DNA of 64,000 bases, taken from assembly GCF_039541815.1 (NCBI RefSeq), contig NZ_BAABGY010000008.1:124001-188000 (forward strand), written 5' to 3'. The DNA comes from Flavisolibacter amylovorans (lineage in GTDB: Bacteria; Bacteroidota; Bacteroidia; Chitinophagales; Chitinophagaceae). Below the pieces are notes generated by a model. It worked only from the letters and a program-made list of their open reading frames with translations, made no database searches and had not been told where the DNA came from. Below are positions 25,058 through 33,268 of this stretch, piece by piece (the first letter of the stretch is position 1; each line of letters begins with the position of its first letter). The translations under genes were made by a program, and so were the position numbers.

Positions 25058-26135
25058 GCAGCTCCGAAACGACAAAGGCGCCTGCAAATAAGGCAGCCCC
25101 GGCCTTCATCAGCCTGCCTCCCGTTATTTGCGACAACACGTATACACTCACAAACCCAAGCAATACGAGGTGTAGGTAGGCGATGACGACGCCGCGCTGC
25201 CCGGCGGCGAGCCGCGCAAGCGTCGGGTGCGCGCTGGCCAGCTGGACCAGGAGTTTAACCGCGAAAGCAACCAATGCCATTTTCTGCAGAAGCGGGTTCG
25301 GACCCGGGAGGCGGGTCGGTAGCCGGAATGCCCAGATGCATAACCCTGCCAATTGCAGTGCGGCTCCTGCAGCGCCTGCAACGTAGAATGTCGCAGACGG
25401 TTCGTGCCACAGTACCGATAGCGCAAAAGTGAGCGGCACCGCGGCGTTGATCAGCAGGAAAGTGCCACGCCGTATATGATAAAGAGGATCCATCGCTTCG
25501 GCTGCCCGCGACAGCAGCGCCAGGATCATCAGGCAGAAAGCCCCGTTGTATTGAAAATGAAGGAACCAGTAGATCGCATCGTGGTAGATCGGGCTCGTCT
25601 TGCCCGCCACCCTGCCGATCAGGGGCAGCGCAAAAGGGCCGGCGGCTGCCAGCACCAGCCAGGCGAACGACCACAAGAGAAAGCTCCGGGCGGTCGTCGG
25701 CGGGAGCCCGCGCAGCGCTTTGCAGAACAGCAGCGCCAGCCAGGCGCCCGCGCCAATCGAAGCGGTGGAGCAGAGAATGCTGGCTGCGCCGTAGCCTTGC
25801 CACGGAAAGGTGAACAGCATGCCGTATGCAGCGGCCAGCAGCAGTGCCAGCGCCCGCCGCAACGGAATCGCCGGAATAAGGTTGGTCACTTCCGGGAATG
25901 CACGGAGAACAAGCGCTGTCAGTGCCGGTTGTACCCATCCTGCAAACGCAAAATGCGAGTGTCCGTGCAGCAGGTTGCTATAGATGAATGGCGGGTTCTC
26001 CAGAAACGGGTAGGCGCGCAGCACGAGGCCCAGCGAGGCCACTACCAGCAAGTTGACCAGGGCCAACCGTAAGAGACGATCAGGATTCAGGCGGGTACCG
26101 GTGGTGCTGTTGGCTGCCGATGGAACGCGGTGCAT
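24909..26135 (-). CDS. Multi-helix membrane protein with conserved histidines, copy 1
   Basis: The 408-residue protein is nearly all membrane helix (about 12). Three His motifs stand out: HGHSHFAFAGW near residue 60, WFLHFQYNGAF near 200 and YLHLVLLGFVS near 330. The same motifs occur in the 411-residue protein at 28712-29947 (AHGHFAFAGW, FLHFQYNGFF, FLHLVFLGFVS). Such spaced His in helices suggest heme or metal binding, as in NnrS or heme-copper oxidase relatives, but the family is not certain. It is convergent with norB and overlaps it by 149 bp. Its start lies 58 bp from a TGAT-N4-ATCA site. Confidence 0.75.
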   Translation of the reverse strand: MHRVPSAANSTTGTRLNPDRLLRLALVNLLVVASLGLVLRAYPFLENPPFIYSNLLHGHSHFAFAGWVQPALTALVLRAFPEVTNLIPAIPLRRALALLLAAAYGMLFTFPWQGYGAASILCSTASIGAGAWLALLFCKALRGLPPTTARSFLLWSFAWLVLAAAGPFALPLIGRVAGKTSPIYHDAIYWFLHFQYNGAFCLMILALLSRAAEAMDPLYHIRRGTFLLINAAVPLTFALSVLWHEPSATFYVAGAAGAALQLAGLCIWAFRLPTRLPGPNPLLQKMALVAFAVKLLVQLASAHPTLARLAAGQRGVVIAYLHLVLLGFVSVYVLSQITGGRLMKAGAALFAGAFVVSELLILAPALGWPLAGHARWLAGVSALLPLSVLLLLAGLHGQQARPAAQRSP

Positions 26136-26192
26136 CCTGCAAATTTCGGCCCCCGGGGACAGGTGCGCGCGCTGTTTCCGCAGGCTTCAAAG

Positions 26193-26204
26193 TGATTTGA
26201 ATCA
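26193..26204. promoter_or_regulatory. CRP/FNR-type site between divergent genes
   Basis: TGATTTGAATCA is TGAT-N4-ATCA, the FNR-like half-site and spacing. It lies 58 bp upstream of the membrane gene at 26135 (reverse) and 62 bp before the gene at 26266 (forward). One internal base of the outer position differs from the TTGAT consensus. Confidence 0.45.
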
Positions 26205-26265
26205 GTTGCGCCGGTGATGAAGGACAAATGCTTTGTGCGGAGTTAACGAGACATTTGTGTCTCAG

Positions 26266-26637
26266 ATGAATCGTATCGTCATACCCCTGCTGATGCTCCT
26301 GCTCCTGCTGCAATCGTTCAGCAAGTGGATCATCGTTGCCGACTTCCGGCTTAATCAGGAGTACATAGCGCGGACGCTCTGCGAGAACCGCGCGCGCCCC
26401 CAGCTGAAGTGCGGAGGCAATTGCCAGCTTGCAAAGAAGATGGCGGAGGAGGGCAAAGAATCGCAACGCGGCGGGAAATTGCCCGTTGAAGATGCGCCCT
26501 ATGTGACGATTGCTACGAACACGATGGATCCCTTTGTACCGGTTTCCCTGCTGGAACATCATACGCCGTATCAATCCGGTTGTCCGTCTCCCTCGTTGCG
26601 TCCTCCCTTTCACCCGCCGTCGGTGGAAATGCTTTGA
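26266..26637 (+). CDS. Small membrane-anchored protein with conserved cysteines
   Basis: From ATG 26266 the product has 123 residues: one N-terminal membrane helix (PLLMLLLLLQSFSKWIIV), then the motif NQEYIARTLCENR and KCGGNCQLAKKM. Proteins with this layout are common in Bacteroidetes next to outer-membrane receptors or transporters; they have no assigned function. The two Cys and the closely following outer-membrane gene suggest a metal-related role. Position after the denitrification genes suggests, but does not prove, a link to copper supply. Confidence 0.7.
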   Translation: MNRIVIPLLMLLLLLQSFSKWIIVADFRLNQEYIARTLCENRARPQLKCGGNCQLAKKMAEEGKESQRGGKLPVEDAPYVTIATNTMDPFVPVSLLEHHTPYQSGCPSPSLRPPFHPPSVEML

Positions 26638-26670
26638 GTTTTCCGTTTTTCTTCATTTAAAAGCATTTCC

Positions 26671-27561
26671 ATGAACCGTTTTTTCCCGGCAGCGCTGCTT
26701 GGCGGCCTGCTGTGTGCCTTGCCTGCGCGCGCCTGCGATATCTGTGGCGGCGGGGTGAGCAACTACAATCCCTATCTATTTCCGCAACTTTCGAAAAGCT
26801 ATATTGGCCTGGGCTATACCCATCGTTCGTTCCGTACGAAGGGTGAGAACGGCAGCTGGAGCCGCGAGCGGTACCAGACCCTGCTGCTCACCGGGCAGTA
26901 CCGGTTGGGCCGCCGCCTGCAGCTGCTTGGCCTCCTTCCCTGGCAGCACAACGCCCTGGAGCAAGGCGAGGCGCGCCGCCAGGTAGCAGGGCTGGGCGAT
27001 CTCTCGCTGCTGGCCCAGTACCGCCTGCTCGATCGCCCGAATGACAAAGGCATCCGCCATACCTTTCTGGCAGGCGGTGGCCTGAAGCTGGCCACCGGCC
27101 GCTTCGTGCCGGCAGGCAGCGGCAAAGCCGAAGATCAGAACCTGCAACTAGGATCCGGCAGCACCGACTTTCTACTCAACGCCTCTTACCGGCTATCGGT
27201 TCGCAAATGGCTTTTTGTGCTGACCGGATCGTATAAATACAACACGGTCAACAGCGATGGGTTCCGGTTCGGAGACATAGGAACCGGTGGTGTTATGGTC
27301 GCTTACCGCAAAGAGTGGAAGAAGTTTTCCGTTGCGCCTTATGTTCAGGCGGGCCACGAGTTCCAGTACCAGGATGCCGAACGGCAGGTGCTTCAGGCGC
27401 ACTCCGGCGGCTCGTTCTGGTATACCGGCGGAGGATTCGATATCAATACCCGCGCCATCACCGTGGGGATCAACTGCCAGTGGGCCCCGTTGCAGGAGCT
27501 CGCCGGCGGCGCCATAAAGGTGCTCCCCCGCGCCGGCGTGCAGGCTTCGTTTTCATTCTGA
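26671..27561 (+). CDS. Outer-membrane beta-barrel protein with CDICG motif
   Basis: The 296-residue product has a signal peptide ending ARACDICGG and alternating hydrophobic and polar strands that end in a Phe (ASFSF), typical of outer-membrane barrels. The conserved CDICGGG right after the signal could bind metal. It is probably in an operon with the small cysteine protein before it (33 bp apart) and the His-rich lipoprotein after it. Often annotated as a transporter in Bacteroidetes. Copper export or uptake for NosZ is a guess. Confidence 0.75.
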   Translation: MNRFFPAALLGGLLCALPARACDICGGGVSNYNPYLFPQLSKSYIGLGYTHRSFRTKGENGSWSRERYQTLLLTGQYRLGRRLQLLGLLPWQHNALEQGEARRQVAGLGDLSLLAQYRLLDRPNDKGIRHTFLAGGGLKLATGRFVPAGSGKAEDQNLQLGSGSTDFLLNASYRLSVRKWLFVLTGSYKYNTVNSDGFRFGDIGTGGVMVAYRKEWKKFSVAPYVQAGHEFQYQDAERQVLQAHSGGSFWYTGGGFDINTRAITVGINCQWAPLQELAGGAIKVLPRAGVQASFSF

Positions 27562-27630
27562 GCAGCTTTCACCAATTCATTTTTGTATCCATCATTCAGC
27601 AACACTCAATTACACCAAACAATTTTTTTT

Positions 27631-28044
27631 ATGAAACGTATATCCGCTTTTTTTGCCACCACCTTTACAGCCATTCTTGCGCTCAGCGCCTGTTCCAAAC
27701 ACGCAGGTGACCTCGAAGAGCCGCATCACCACGCCACCGATGCCGTCGTCGTTTTCGCCCGTCCCACGGCCAATGCCGTTTTCGCCAACGGCGACACGGT
27801 GCGCATCGAGGCGCAGGCGATCGCTCCCGCCACGATCCACGGCTACGAGCTTACAATTACAAAAGCCGGCGATACGACGACCATTTTCCAGGCCCGCGTA
27901 CACGATCACAACGACACACTGCGGATAAACCAATTTTGGGTAAACGATCGCACCGAAGCCCAGCAGTTGGAGGCGAAAGTGAAGCTGCAGCTTGACCACG
28001 ATGGGGGCAGGCTTACCCGCAGCACCGTTTTCCGCGTACTTTGA
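27631..28044 (+). CDS. His-rich small lipoprotein
   Basis: From ATG 27631 the product has 137 residues: lipoprotein signal ending LALSACSKH, a histidine cluster EEPHHHATD, and an immunoglobulin-like beta region with VHDHNDTL. The histidines could bind copper or another metal. It is the third gene of a run with the beta-barrel protein and the small Cys protein, and precedes a cytochrome c gene by 116 bp. No known family. Confidence 0.75.
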   Translation: MKRISAFFATTFTAILALSACSKHAGDLEEPHHHATDAVVVFARPTANAVFANGDTVRIEAQAIAPATIHGYELTITKAGDTTTIFQARVHDHNDTLRINQFWVNDRTEAQQLEAKVKLQLDHDGGRLTRSTVFRVL

Positions 28045-28160
28045 CTCATCGATCTTTTTGAAAGCCATCGTCTCCCCGCGGTGGCTTTTATTTTGCCCGG
28101 CCCTTCGCACTTCATGGCATATTTTTTTAGCTTTCCGGAAGAACTATAAACCCCCGGATT

Positions 28161-28664
28161 ATGAAGAAGATCTTTTTTGCGCTCATTGGCGGCAGTTGTT
28201 TGCTGATTGCCGCCTGCGGCTCGGGCAGCGATAATGGTGGCGATGCCAATAGCGCTGTGACGACAAACACGACGACAACAGCCGATGCCGGCAATTCCGG
28301 CGGAACGGCAGCCGCTTCTGATCCGAAAAAAGGGATCGGACCGGTATCGGAAGTGAAGCTTAACAGCCCACTCAATCAGAGCATGGTGGCGAACGGCAAA
28401 CAGGTATACGACGTAAAATGCGCCTCCTGCCATAAGCTGACCGGCGAGAAGCTCGTCGGGCCCGGCTGGAAAGGCGTGACCGAGCGCCGCACTCCGGAGT
28501 GGATCATGAATTTTTCAATGAACACAGAGGAGATGCTCAACAAGGATGCGGAAGCGCAAAAGATGCTGGAAGAATGTCTGGTGCGCATGCCGAACCAGAG
28601 CCTGACCGAAACGGACGCCCGCGCCGTGCTCGAATTCATGTTTCAGAATGACGGTAAGAAATAG
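28161..28664 (+). CDS. Cytochrome c lipoprotein, second copy
   Basis: The 167-residue product has a lipoprotein signal ending LIAACGSG, a Thr/Asn/Gly-rich linker and a class I cytochrome c domain (CASCHK near residue 94; VRMPNQSL near the end with the Met ligand). It is a close paralogue of the nos-operon cytochrome at 16189, sharing GEKLVGPGWKGVTERR-like and MLEECLVRMPNQ blocks. It is likely a periplasmic electron carrier. A bidirectional terminator follows it. Confidence 0.9.
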   Translation: MKKIFFALIGGSCLLIAACGSGSDNGGDANSAVTTNTTTTADAGNSGGTAAASDPKKGIGPVSEVKLNSPLNQSMVANGKQVYDVKCASCHKLTGEKLVGPGWKGVTERRTPEWIMNFSMNTEEMLNKDAEAQKMLEECLVRMPNQSLTETDARAVLEFMFQNDGKK

Positions 28665-28685
28665 TGCTTTAGCGTTTGGAATAGA

Positions 28686-28710
28686 AAAGGCCGCTTCCGC
28701 AGCGGCCTTT
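28686..28710. terminator. Bidirectional terminator
   Basis: A perfect 10-bp stem AAAGGCCGCT / AGCGGCCTTT with a 5-base loop lies between the convergent ends of the cytochrome gene and the membrane gene, with A-rich and T-rich flanks that serve both directions. Confidence 0.9.
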
Positions 28711-28711
28711 C

Positions 28712-29947
28712 TTATTCCCTTTTGCCGGCGGGTCGTAATGCAGAAAGTGCCATAAGCAGGGATCCGGCAAGCAGCAGCGCGCTCGCCGCGAGTAGCGCCC
28801 AGTTGAAATAACCGCTGTTGGTGCCCAGAAGAATGCCCAGCCCCTGAAGTAGCAGCAGCGCTTCATTAGCCAGAACACCGGCACCGAAGACCATAATCGG
28901 AGCGCGGCGGAGGCGACTTCCGAAGGTGAAATAGCCGCGATCGACCAGCACGGCTAGGAGGTAGAAGCTAACAAAACCTAAAAATACGAGGTGCAAAAAA
29001 CCGATGATCACAGGCCTGTCGCCATAAACGGCATTCCCGAGGCTTGGGATGATGGTGCCTGCCGACAGCAACACTTTTCCGGCAAACGAAAGCATGCTGA
29101 GACGCATCAGGCCACGGGCCAGCGGCGTCTCGGAAATCTTGATTCCGTGTGTCTGGCGGTACAAGCGCCATCCGGCTATGGCCGTGGCGATCAGCAGGAG
29201 CACCCCGATCGCGGCAACGCCGTAGAGCAGGCCGCTGTTCAGCCAGAGCAGCGATAGCGGGAGGGTAGGCAGTGTGGCGGCACAGAGCAGCAGCACGAAA
29301 GGGCGTGCCGCAGGGAGGGCGGCAAGTGCAGGGCGGCTTCCGAACAGGTGGGCAAACACCGCCAGCGTAAAGAAACCGTTGTATTGGAAATGCAGGAACG
29401 TGTATACCGATGTCCGGTGCAGGAGTGCGTTGGCAGAATGGTTCGCCATCATCGATCCGAGTACCACCGGGCCGATTGAAGAAGCAAGCAAAGACGATAG
29501 GGCCCAAAAATTCAACACCCGGGCACTTTTTTCTACAGTTGTTGCCCTGCCCGTGAAGAACATCGCCACGAAGACAAAATTTGAAAGGATATAGACGCTG
29601 GCGAAAAAGAGCGATGGCGCGCCGTTTCCAAACACCGGATAGGTCAGTACCATTCCGATTGCGGAGGTGTACACCGCCCAGAGAACGCGGCGCCAGCCAA
29701 GCGGTATTTTAGCCGGTGCGAAGCGTTGAATGGCCATGAGAGTGAGCAGCATAAAACCGATCCATCCTGCGAAGGCGAAATGCCCGTGCGCTCGGAGGAG
29801 ATTACGGTAATCCAGGAAAGGGATCTCAAAAAGAATCTTGCAGCGCAGCGTGAATCCAATGAGGGCCACGATCGCCAGGTTCCATAAACCGAGCTGCAGC
29901 ATAGGGTCTCTCCGGGTCATAGCGAGTGGGTTCTGATGTAAAGGCAC
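28712..29947 (-). CDS. Multi-helix membrane protein with conserved histidines, copy 2
   Basis: The 411-residue protein has about 12 membrane helices and the same three histidine motifs as the protein at 24909-26135 (AHGHFAFAGWI near residue 55, FLHFQYNGFF near 190, FLHLVFLGFVSFY near 325), in the same order. It may start at the internal ATG at 29920. It is divergent from the small lipoprotein at 29984. Its presence twice around the nos/nor cluster suggests a role in NO or heme handling, but that is inference. It is not a canonical heme-copper oxidase: no HPEVY-like active site is visible. Confidence 0.75.
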   Translation of the reverse strand: MPLHQNPLAMTRRDPMLQLGLWNLAIVALIGFTLRCKILFEIPFLDYRNLLRAHGHFAFAGWIGFMLLTLMAIQRFAPAKIPLGWRRVLWAVYTSAIGMVLTYPVFGNGAPSLFFASVYILSNFVFVAMFFTGRATTVEKSARVLNFWALSSLLASSIGPVVLGSMMANHSANALLHRTSVYTFLHFQYNGFFTLAVFAHLFGSRPALAALPAARPFVLLLCAATLPTLPLSLLWLNSGLLYGVAAIGVLLLIATAIAGWRLYRQTHGIKISETPLARGLMRLSMLSFAGKVLLSAGTIIPSLGNAVYGDRPVIIGFLHLVFLGFVSFYLLAVLVDRGYFTFGSRLRRAPIMVFGAGVLANEALLLLQGLGILLGTNSGYFNWALLAASALLLAGSLLMALSALRPAGKRE

Positions 29948-29983
29948 ATATATTGAAACATTGAGCCATCAAATGATACAAGT

Positions 29984-30211
29984 ATGAAGTCGCATTTATC
30001 TCTGTTCGTGCTCCTTGCCGCCCTGGCCTGCAACTCCGAAAGCCGGAACGACCGGGCAGAGCCGGAGCTCAAAGATCCGCAGATCGTGCAGCCCGCAGCG
30101 GACGCCATCCCCGATTCCATGAAGATCGTCAATGACTCGACGATCGTGCCCGAAAGTACACCTGCCGGTGGGAAGGTGATTTCTCCGGAGCAGAAGCCGA
30201 TCGAACAATAG
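29984..30211 (+). CDS. Small lipoprotein
   Basis: The 75-residue product has a lipoprotein signal ending AALACNSE, then a short acidic and Pro-rich tail with no domain. It is divergent from the membrane gene at 28712. Possibly a small envelope lipoprotein. Unassigned. Confidence 0.5.
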   Translation: MKSHLSLFVLLAALACNSESRNDRAEPELKDPQIVQPAADAIPDSMKIVNDSTIVPESTPAGGKVISPEQKPIEQ

Positions 30212-30249
30212 CCCTGACCAGGATCAGTTGGTGTTTTCGCTGCGCTCAG

Positions 30250-30290
30250 CCGCTTTGGCCAGTGCCTGGGCGAACTTTGGGCCAAAGCGG
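30250..30290. promoter_or_regulatory. Perfect 11-bp inverted repeat before the MIP18-type gene
   Basis: CCGCTTTGGCC at 30250-30260 is repeated inverted at 30280-30290 (GGCCAAAGCGG), ending four bases before the ATG at 30295. This is the same geometry as the repeat before the nos cytochrome gene. It may cover the ribosome site as an RNA hairpin or bind a protein. Confidence 0.55.
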
Positions 30291-30294
30291 CCAC

Positions 30295-30591
30295 ATGAAC
30301 CAGCAAGCGGTGATTGAGAAGTTGAAGACGATCTACGATCCGGAAATCCCCGTCAATATTTATGACCTCGGTCTCATCTATGACATCCGGGTGATCGGGT
30401 CGGCGGTATACATCGTAATGACGCTGACGACCGCGGCTTGCCCGGCAGCAGCCTTTATGCCGGAGGAGGTGCGCGCCACCGTGGCAGGAGCGCCCGGTAT
30501 TACTGCGGTGCACGTAGACATTGTCTACGAGCCGCGCTGGACCAATGCCCTGATGAGCGCTGCGGCGCGTGCTTCCCTAGGCTTTTCCTGA
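30295..30591 (+). CDS. MIP18/DUF59-family Fe-S assembly protein
   Basis: From ATG 30295 the 98-residue product matches the MIP18 family: YDPEIPVNIYDLGLIYDI, then VIMTLTT-like TAACPAA with its conserved Cys, and a C-terminal VDIVYEPRW. Such proteins help build or transfer Fe-S clusters (SufT/PaaD-like). Being convergent with the NnrS-like gene and near a Ric-type repair protein supports a role in Fe-S repair under NO stress. The last 15 bases overlap the opposite gene. Confidence 0.9.
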   Translation: MNQQAVIEKLKTIYDPEIPVNIYDLGLIYDIRVIGSAVYIVMTLTTAACPAAAFMPEEVRATVAGAPGITAVHVDIVYEPRWTNALMSAAARASLGFS

Positions 30592-31626
30592 GCCGAGCTG
30601 CTGCCCCGTGCGTATGCCGACAGTAGCGATGAACCCGGTTATCACAATTCCGTTGACTACCGAAGCCCATTGCCGCGCGTGAGTAGAACCGGTGACGTCG
30701 GCTCCGATCCGGACCAGCAGGGACAGCTGCAGCACCAGGAACCACACATACAAAACCGGATGATAGATCTGCAGGCGCTTTTTCAGCACCGCCGGCAGGA
30801 TCACCGGCGCATGCGAGAAAATCATCGCGAACACAAATCCGATAAAAAAGCTGTGTAGTGCCGCATCGTAACCGAAAGGCAGCCTTGCCTGGAGTACCAG
30901 AAACAGGGCGCTCAGCGGCAGCCAGCAGAAGCCGGTGAGCAGCAGCAGGGCCGAGTAGCGGTGCGCGCCCGGAAGGCGGACCGACCGGCGGGCCATGTCG
31001 AAGCGGAGGAGCCAAGCGCCGATCGCAACCAGCGCCCCCGAAAAAAGCGCAGTACCGGCGGGCGCAGGCAACAGGAGGGCGGCGGGAATGAAGCCAAGAC
31101 AGATTAGCAACAGCCAGCGCTGCAGGTCGGTGCGCGGAAGGAACTTGCTCAGCTCGAGCCGCTCCGCCACGATCGTCAGCAGGAGGAAAGCGAACCACCA
31201 GCCCGCAGCAGCAGGGTAGGAGCCGGTTTGTAGTACAACAACATTCGCGGTCACGAGCGCCGTGGCGCCAACGAGGAAAACGAAGTAATGCAGTTCGCGG
31301 TGCCGTTGCAACAGCCAAGCGCAAAGCGCCGCAAAGCCGACACTGCCTGCGAGCAGCAGATATCCCGCTGCCCTGGGCAGGGCCGCAATAAAAAGAACAA
31401 GCGCCGCCGCATTCAGCAGCGGAAGAAGCCGCACCCACCATTGGCGGAAGATTACCGCGCGCTCCAGCATAATAAGCGAAGCCAGGAAGCAGTTCACCAT
31501 CAGGTTGCCGTGTTGCCCTGCCGCAGCGCTCAAGGGCAATTCGAAGCCAGCGCGGCTCCAGCCCGACCAGACGGCAGCGAGCAGCGAAAAGAGAACCAGG
31601 GGTAATGCGGCAAGTACAAGCTTCAT
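30577..31626 (-). CDS. NnrS-like membrane protein
   Basis: The 349-residue protein has about ten membrane helices and His-containing motifs (AAGQHGNLMVNCF, HSFFIGFVFAMIFSHAPVI) that resemble NnrS, a heme- and copper-containing protein linked to NO stress in denitrifiers. It starts by ATGA overlap with the Rrf2 gene before it, so it is in the Ric-Rrf2-NnrS-like operon. The similarity is by motif, not by full alignment, so NnrS is a working name. Confidence 0.7.
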   Translation of the reverse strand: MKLVLAALPLVLFSLLAAVWSGWSRAGFELPLSAAAGQHGNLMVNCFLASLIMLERAVIFRQWWVRLLPLLNAAALVLFIAALPRAAGYLLLAGSVGFAALCAWLLQRHRELHYFVFLVGATALVTANVVVLQTGSYPAAAGWWFAFLLLTIVAERLELSKFLPRTDLQRWLLLICLGFIPAALLLPAPAGTALFSGALVAIGAWLLRFDMARRSVRLPGAHRYSALLLLTGFCWLPLSALFLVLQARLPFGYDAALHSFFIGFVFAMIFSHAPVILPAVLKKRLQIYHPVLYVWFLVLQLSLLVRIGADVTGSTHARQWASVVNGIVITGFIATVGIRTGQQLGSGKA

Positions 31627-32060
31627 GACGACCGTTTGAGAAAGGCGATCCCGTTATCAAGATCCCGGGCAAGCTGTTGCACCGAGATGGAGGAGAACTC
31701 GCGGAGCAGCTGCTCGCGTGCGGCCTTGTAGGTGAAATGTATGGGGCAGGGTTTCGATTCCGAGCACTTCTTCAGTCCCAGCCCGCATTCGAAGAAGAGC
31801 CCGATACCGTCCACCACCCGTACGATATCGATCAGGTAGAGCGGTCCTGATTCTTCGTGCAGGTAGAAGCCGCCGGTGGGCCCTTTAGCCGAGGCGATCA
31901 GTCCCTCACGCGCCAGCAATTGCAGGATCTTGGCCGTCGTATGTTCGTTGGCTTCGATGCCTTTTGCGATTTCAAGAATGCCCGTGCGCTTTCCGTTGCG
32001 CGAGCGGGCGGCCAGGAAGACGGCCGCCCGCAGGGCGTATTTACAGGATATGGAGAGCAT
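31623..32060 (-). CDS. Rrf2-family regulator with Fe-S cysteines, second copy
   Basis: From ATG 32060 the 145-residue protein has the Rrf2 winged helix (SCKYALRAAVFLAARS; EANEHTTAKILQLLA; KGPTGGFYLHE) and cysteines spaced C-x6-C-x5-C (ECGLGLKKCSESKPC). A longer in-frame extension to 32210 lies inside the Ric gene and is not credible. It probably senses NO through an Fe-S cluster and controls the Ric/NnrS-like operon. It overlaps the next gene by four bases and follows the Ric gene by 31 bases. Confidence 0.92.
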   Translation of the reverse strand: MLSISCKYALRAAVFLAARSRNGKRTGILEIAKGIEANEHTTAKILQLLAREGLIASAKGPTGGFYLHEESGPLYLIDIVRVVDGIGLFFECGLGLKKCSESKPCPIHFTYKAAREQLLREFSSISVQQLARDLDNGIAFLKRSS

Positions 32061-32091
32061 AGGCAATAATGGCGCAAAGATGCGGCAAATG

Positions 32092-33069
32092 TCAGCCCCG
32101 GAGTGACTGCTCCAGTTTGAGCGCTTTCGGGAAAAGAACGTTGTTTTCAAGGTGGATGTGCTGGTGCAAATCACCTTCCAGGTCTTCAAGTTTCCGGTAA
32201 AGCAGCGCAAAGCTGTTGCAGGTTCCCTCCGGAGGCGTGTAACCGTTGGTGAGGCTGCGAATGTTTTGCAGCAGTTCGCCCGCAGCTTCGTGATCGGCTT
32301 CCATCATCTGCACCGGCTCGCGTAGGGAGAATTGCTGGCGCAGCGGCGCCATGTCGCCGGTTGTTTGCGCCTGTACCAGTACGCGGATAAAGGGAAAGAG
32401 CACTTTTTCCTCCTTGGCGAAATGGCCGCCCAGCTCGTTGGCGAGCTCGTTCCAGGCTTCCTTCAGCTTCGTAAGCTGCGGAAAGACGCTACCATGATGT
32501 TCGTACACTTTGTTCAGGAGATTGGCAATCACCGGTGCTTCATCGTAATAGTAGCGGTGGTGTTTGTTGTAGATATAGTCGGCAAGGAAGGCAGGATCCC
32601 ACCGGTCGAAATTCTCTGCCGGGGCGCCGCTACGGGCAACACCGTCAAGCTCCGCTTCCAGGGCAGCGAGGTCGAGGCCTTTTTCGGCGCAGGTCTGGCT
32701 TAGTGATTTCTTGCCGCCGCAACAAAAGTCAATGCCGTACTTGCGGAACACTTTCGCCTTCCGGAGATCTTTTGCGGCAATCTCGCCGATGGTTTCGCCC
32801 GGGGCAGCGTCGAGTTTCCGTATTTCTACCAGCCACCACTGCGGCCCATTTTCCAGGTAGGTCCAGCCGAAGACGTTGCCGCGCTCGGCGATCAGCTGGT
32901 AGTACAGGGGTTTCGGATCGTGATCGTTGCGGATGCGGAACGCGGTTCCGGGTGGCAGTTCGTCGAAGTAACGGAAGATGGTCGGATGCTTGAATCGGGG
33001 CTCAATTTCGGTTACCTCCAGGGTAAAGGTTCCTTCTGCCTGTTCTTTTAGTAATTCGGTTGTTTGCAT
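32092..33069 (-). CDS. DUF2249 plus RIC-type di-iron Fe-S repair protein
   Basis: From ATG 33069 the product has 325 residues: an N-terminal DUF2249 domain (about 10-90; IFRYFDELPPGTAFRI, GPQWWLVEIRK) and a C-terminal ScdA/YtfE/RIC domain with the N-terminal cysteines (YGIDFCCGGKKS) and a hemerythrin-like His set (KHHRYYYD, HHGSVFP, HFAKEEKVLFPF, ADHEAAGE, HIHLENNVLFP). RIC repairs Fe-S clusters damaged by NO or oxidants. It is the first gene of the Rrf2/NnrS-like operon and lies 118 bp from a TGAC-N4-GTCA site. Confidence 0.93.
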   Translation of the reverse strand: MQTTELLKEQAEGTFTLEVTEIEPRFKHPTIFRYFDELPPGTAFRIRNDHDPKPLYYQLIAERGNVFGWTYLENGPQWWLVEIRKLDAAPGETIGEIAAKDLRKAKVFRKYGIDFCCGGKKSLSQTCAEKGLDLAALEAELDGVARSGAPAENFDRWDPAFLADYIYNKHHRYYYDEAPVIANLLNKVYEHHGSVFPQLTKLKEAWNELANELGGHFAKEEKVLFPFIRVLVQAQTTGDMAPLRQQFSLREPVQMMEADHEAAGELLQNIRSLTNGYTPPEGTCNSFALLYRKLEDLEGDLHQHIHLENNVLFPKALKLEQSLRG

Positions 33070-33186
33070 GGTGTTTGATTTCAAAGTAAAAGTATAGGCG
33101 TACTTTTATATGAAATACTGAGTTTCATCATTCTTATACGTGACTCAGATTTATTAGGTGCCACCTTTTTTCGATTTTCTGGTTGC

Positions 33187-33198
33187 TGACAATTGTCA
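33187..33198. promoter_or_regulatory. CRP/FNR-type palindrome between Ric and Usp genes
   Basis: TGACAATTGTCA is a perfect palindrome with the TGAC-N4-GTCA pattern, 71 bp before the universal stress gene and 118 bp before the Ric gene. It is part of the set of four such sites in the window. Confidence 0.6.
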
Positions 33199-33268
33199 TA
33201 AACTGGGCAATTGCTGATCATCATGTTCAAATGCGCGCTGGTCGATATTTGACCAATAATTGGCTGCT

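Noticed and set aside
29961..29972. TTGAGCCATCAA as a CRP/FNR site near 29984
   Set aside because: The halves TTGA and TCAA are four bases apart, not the six needed for TTGAT-N4-ATCAA, so the spacing does not fit.
30500..31672. 390-residue reverse frame overlapping the NnrS-like gene
   Set aside because: It is a shifted frame of the NnrS-like gene and has an Arg/Pro-rich composition without helices.
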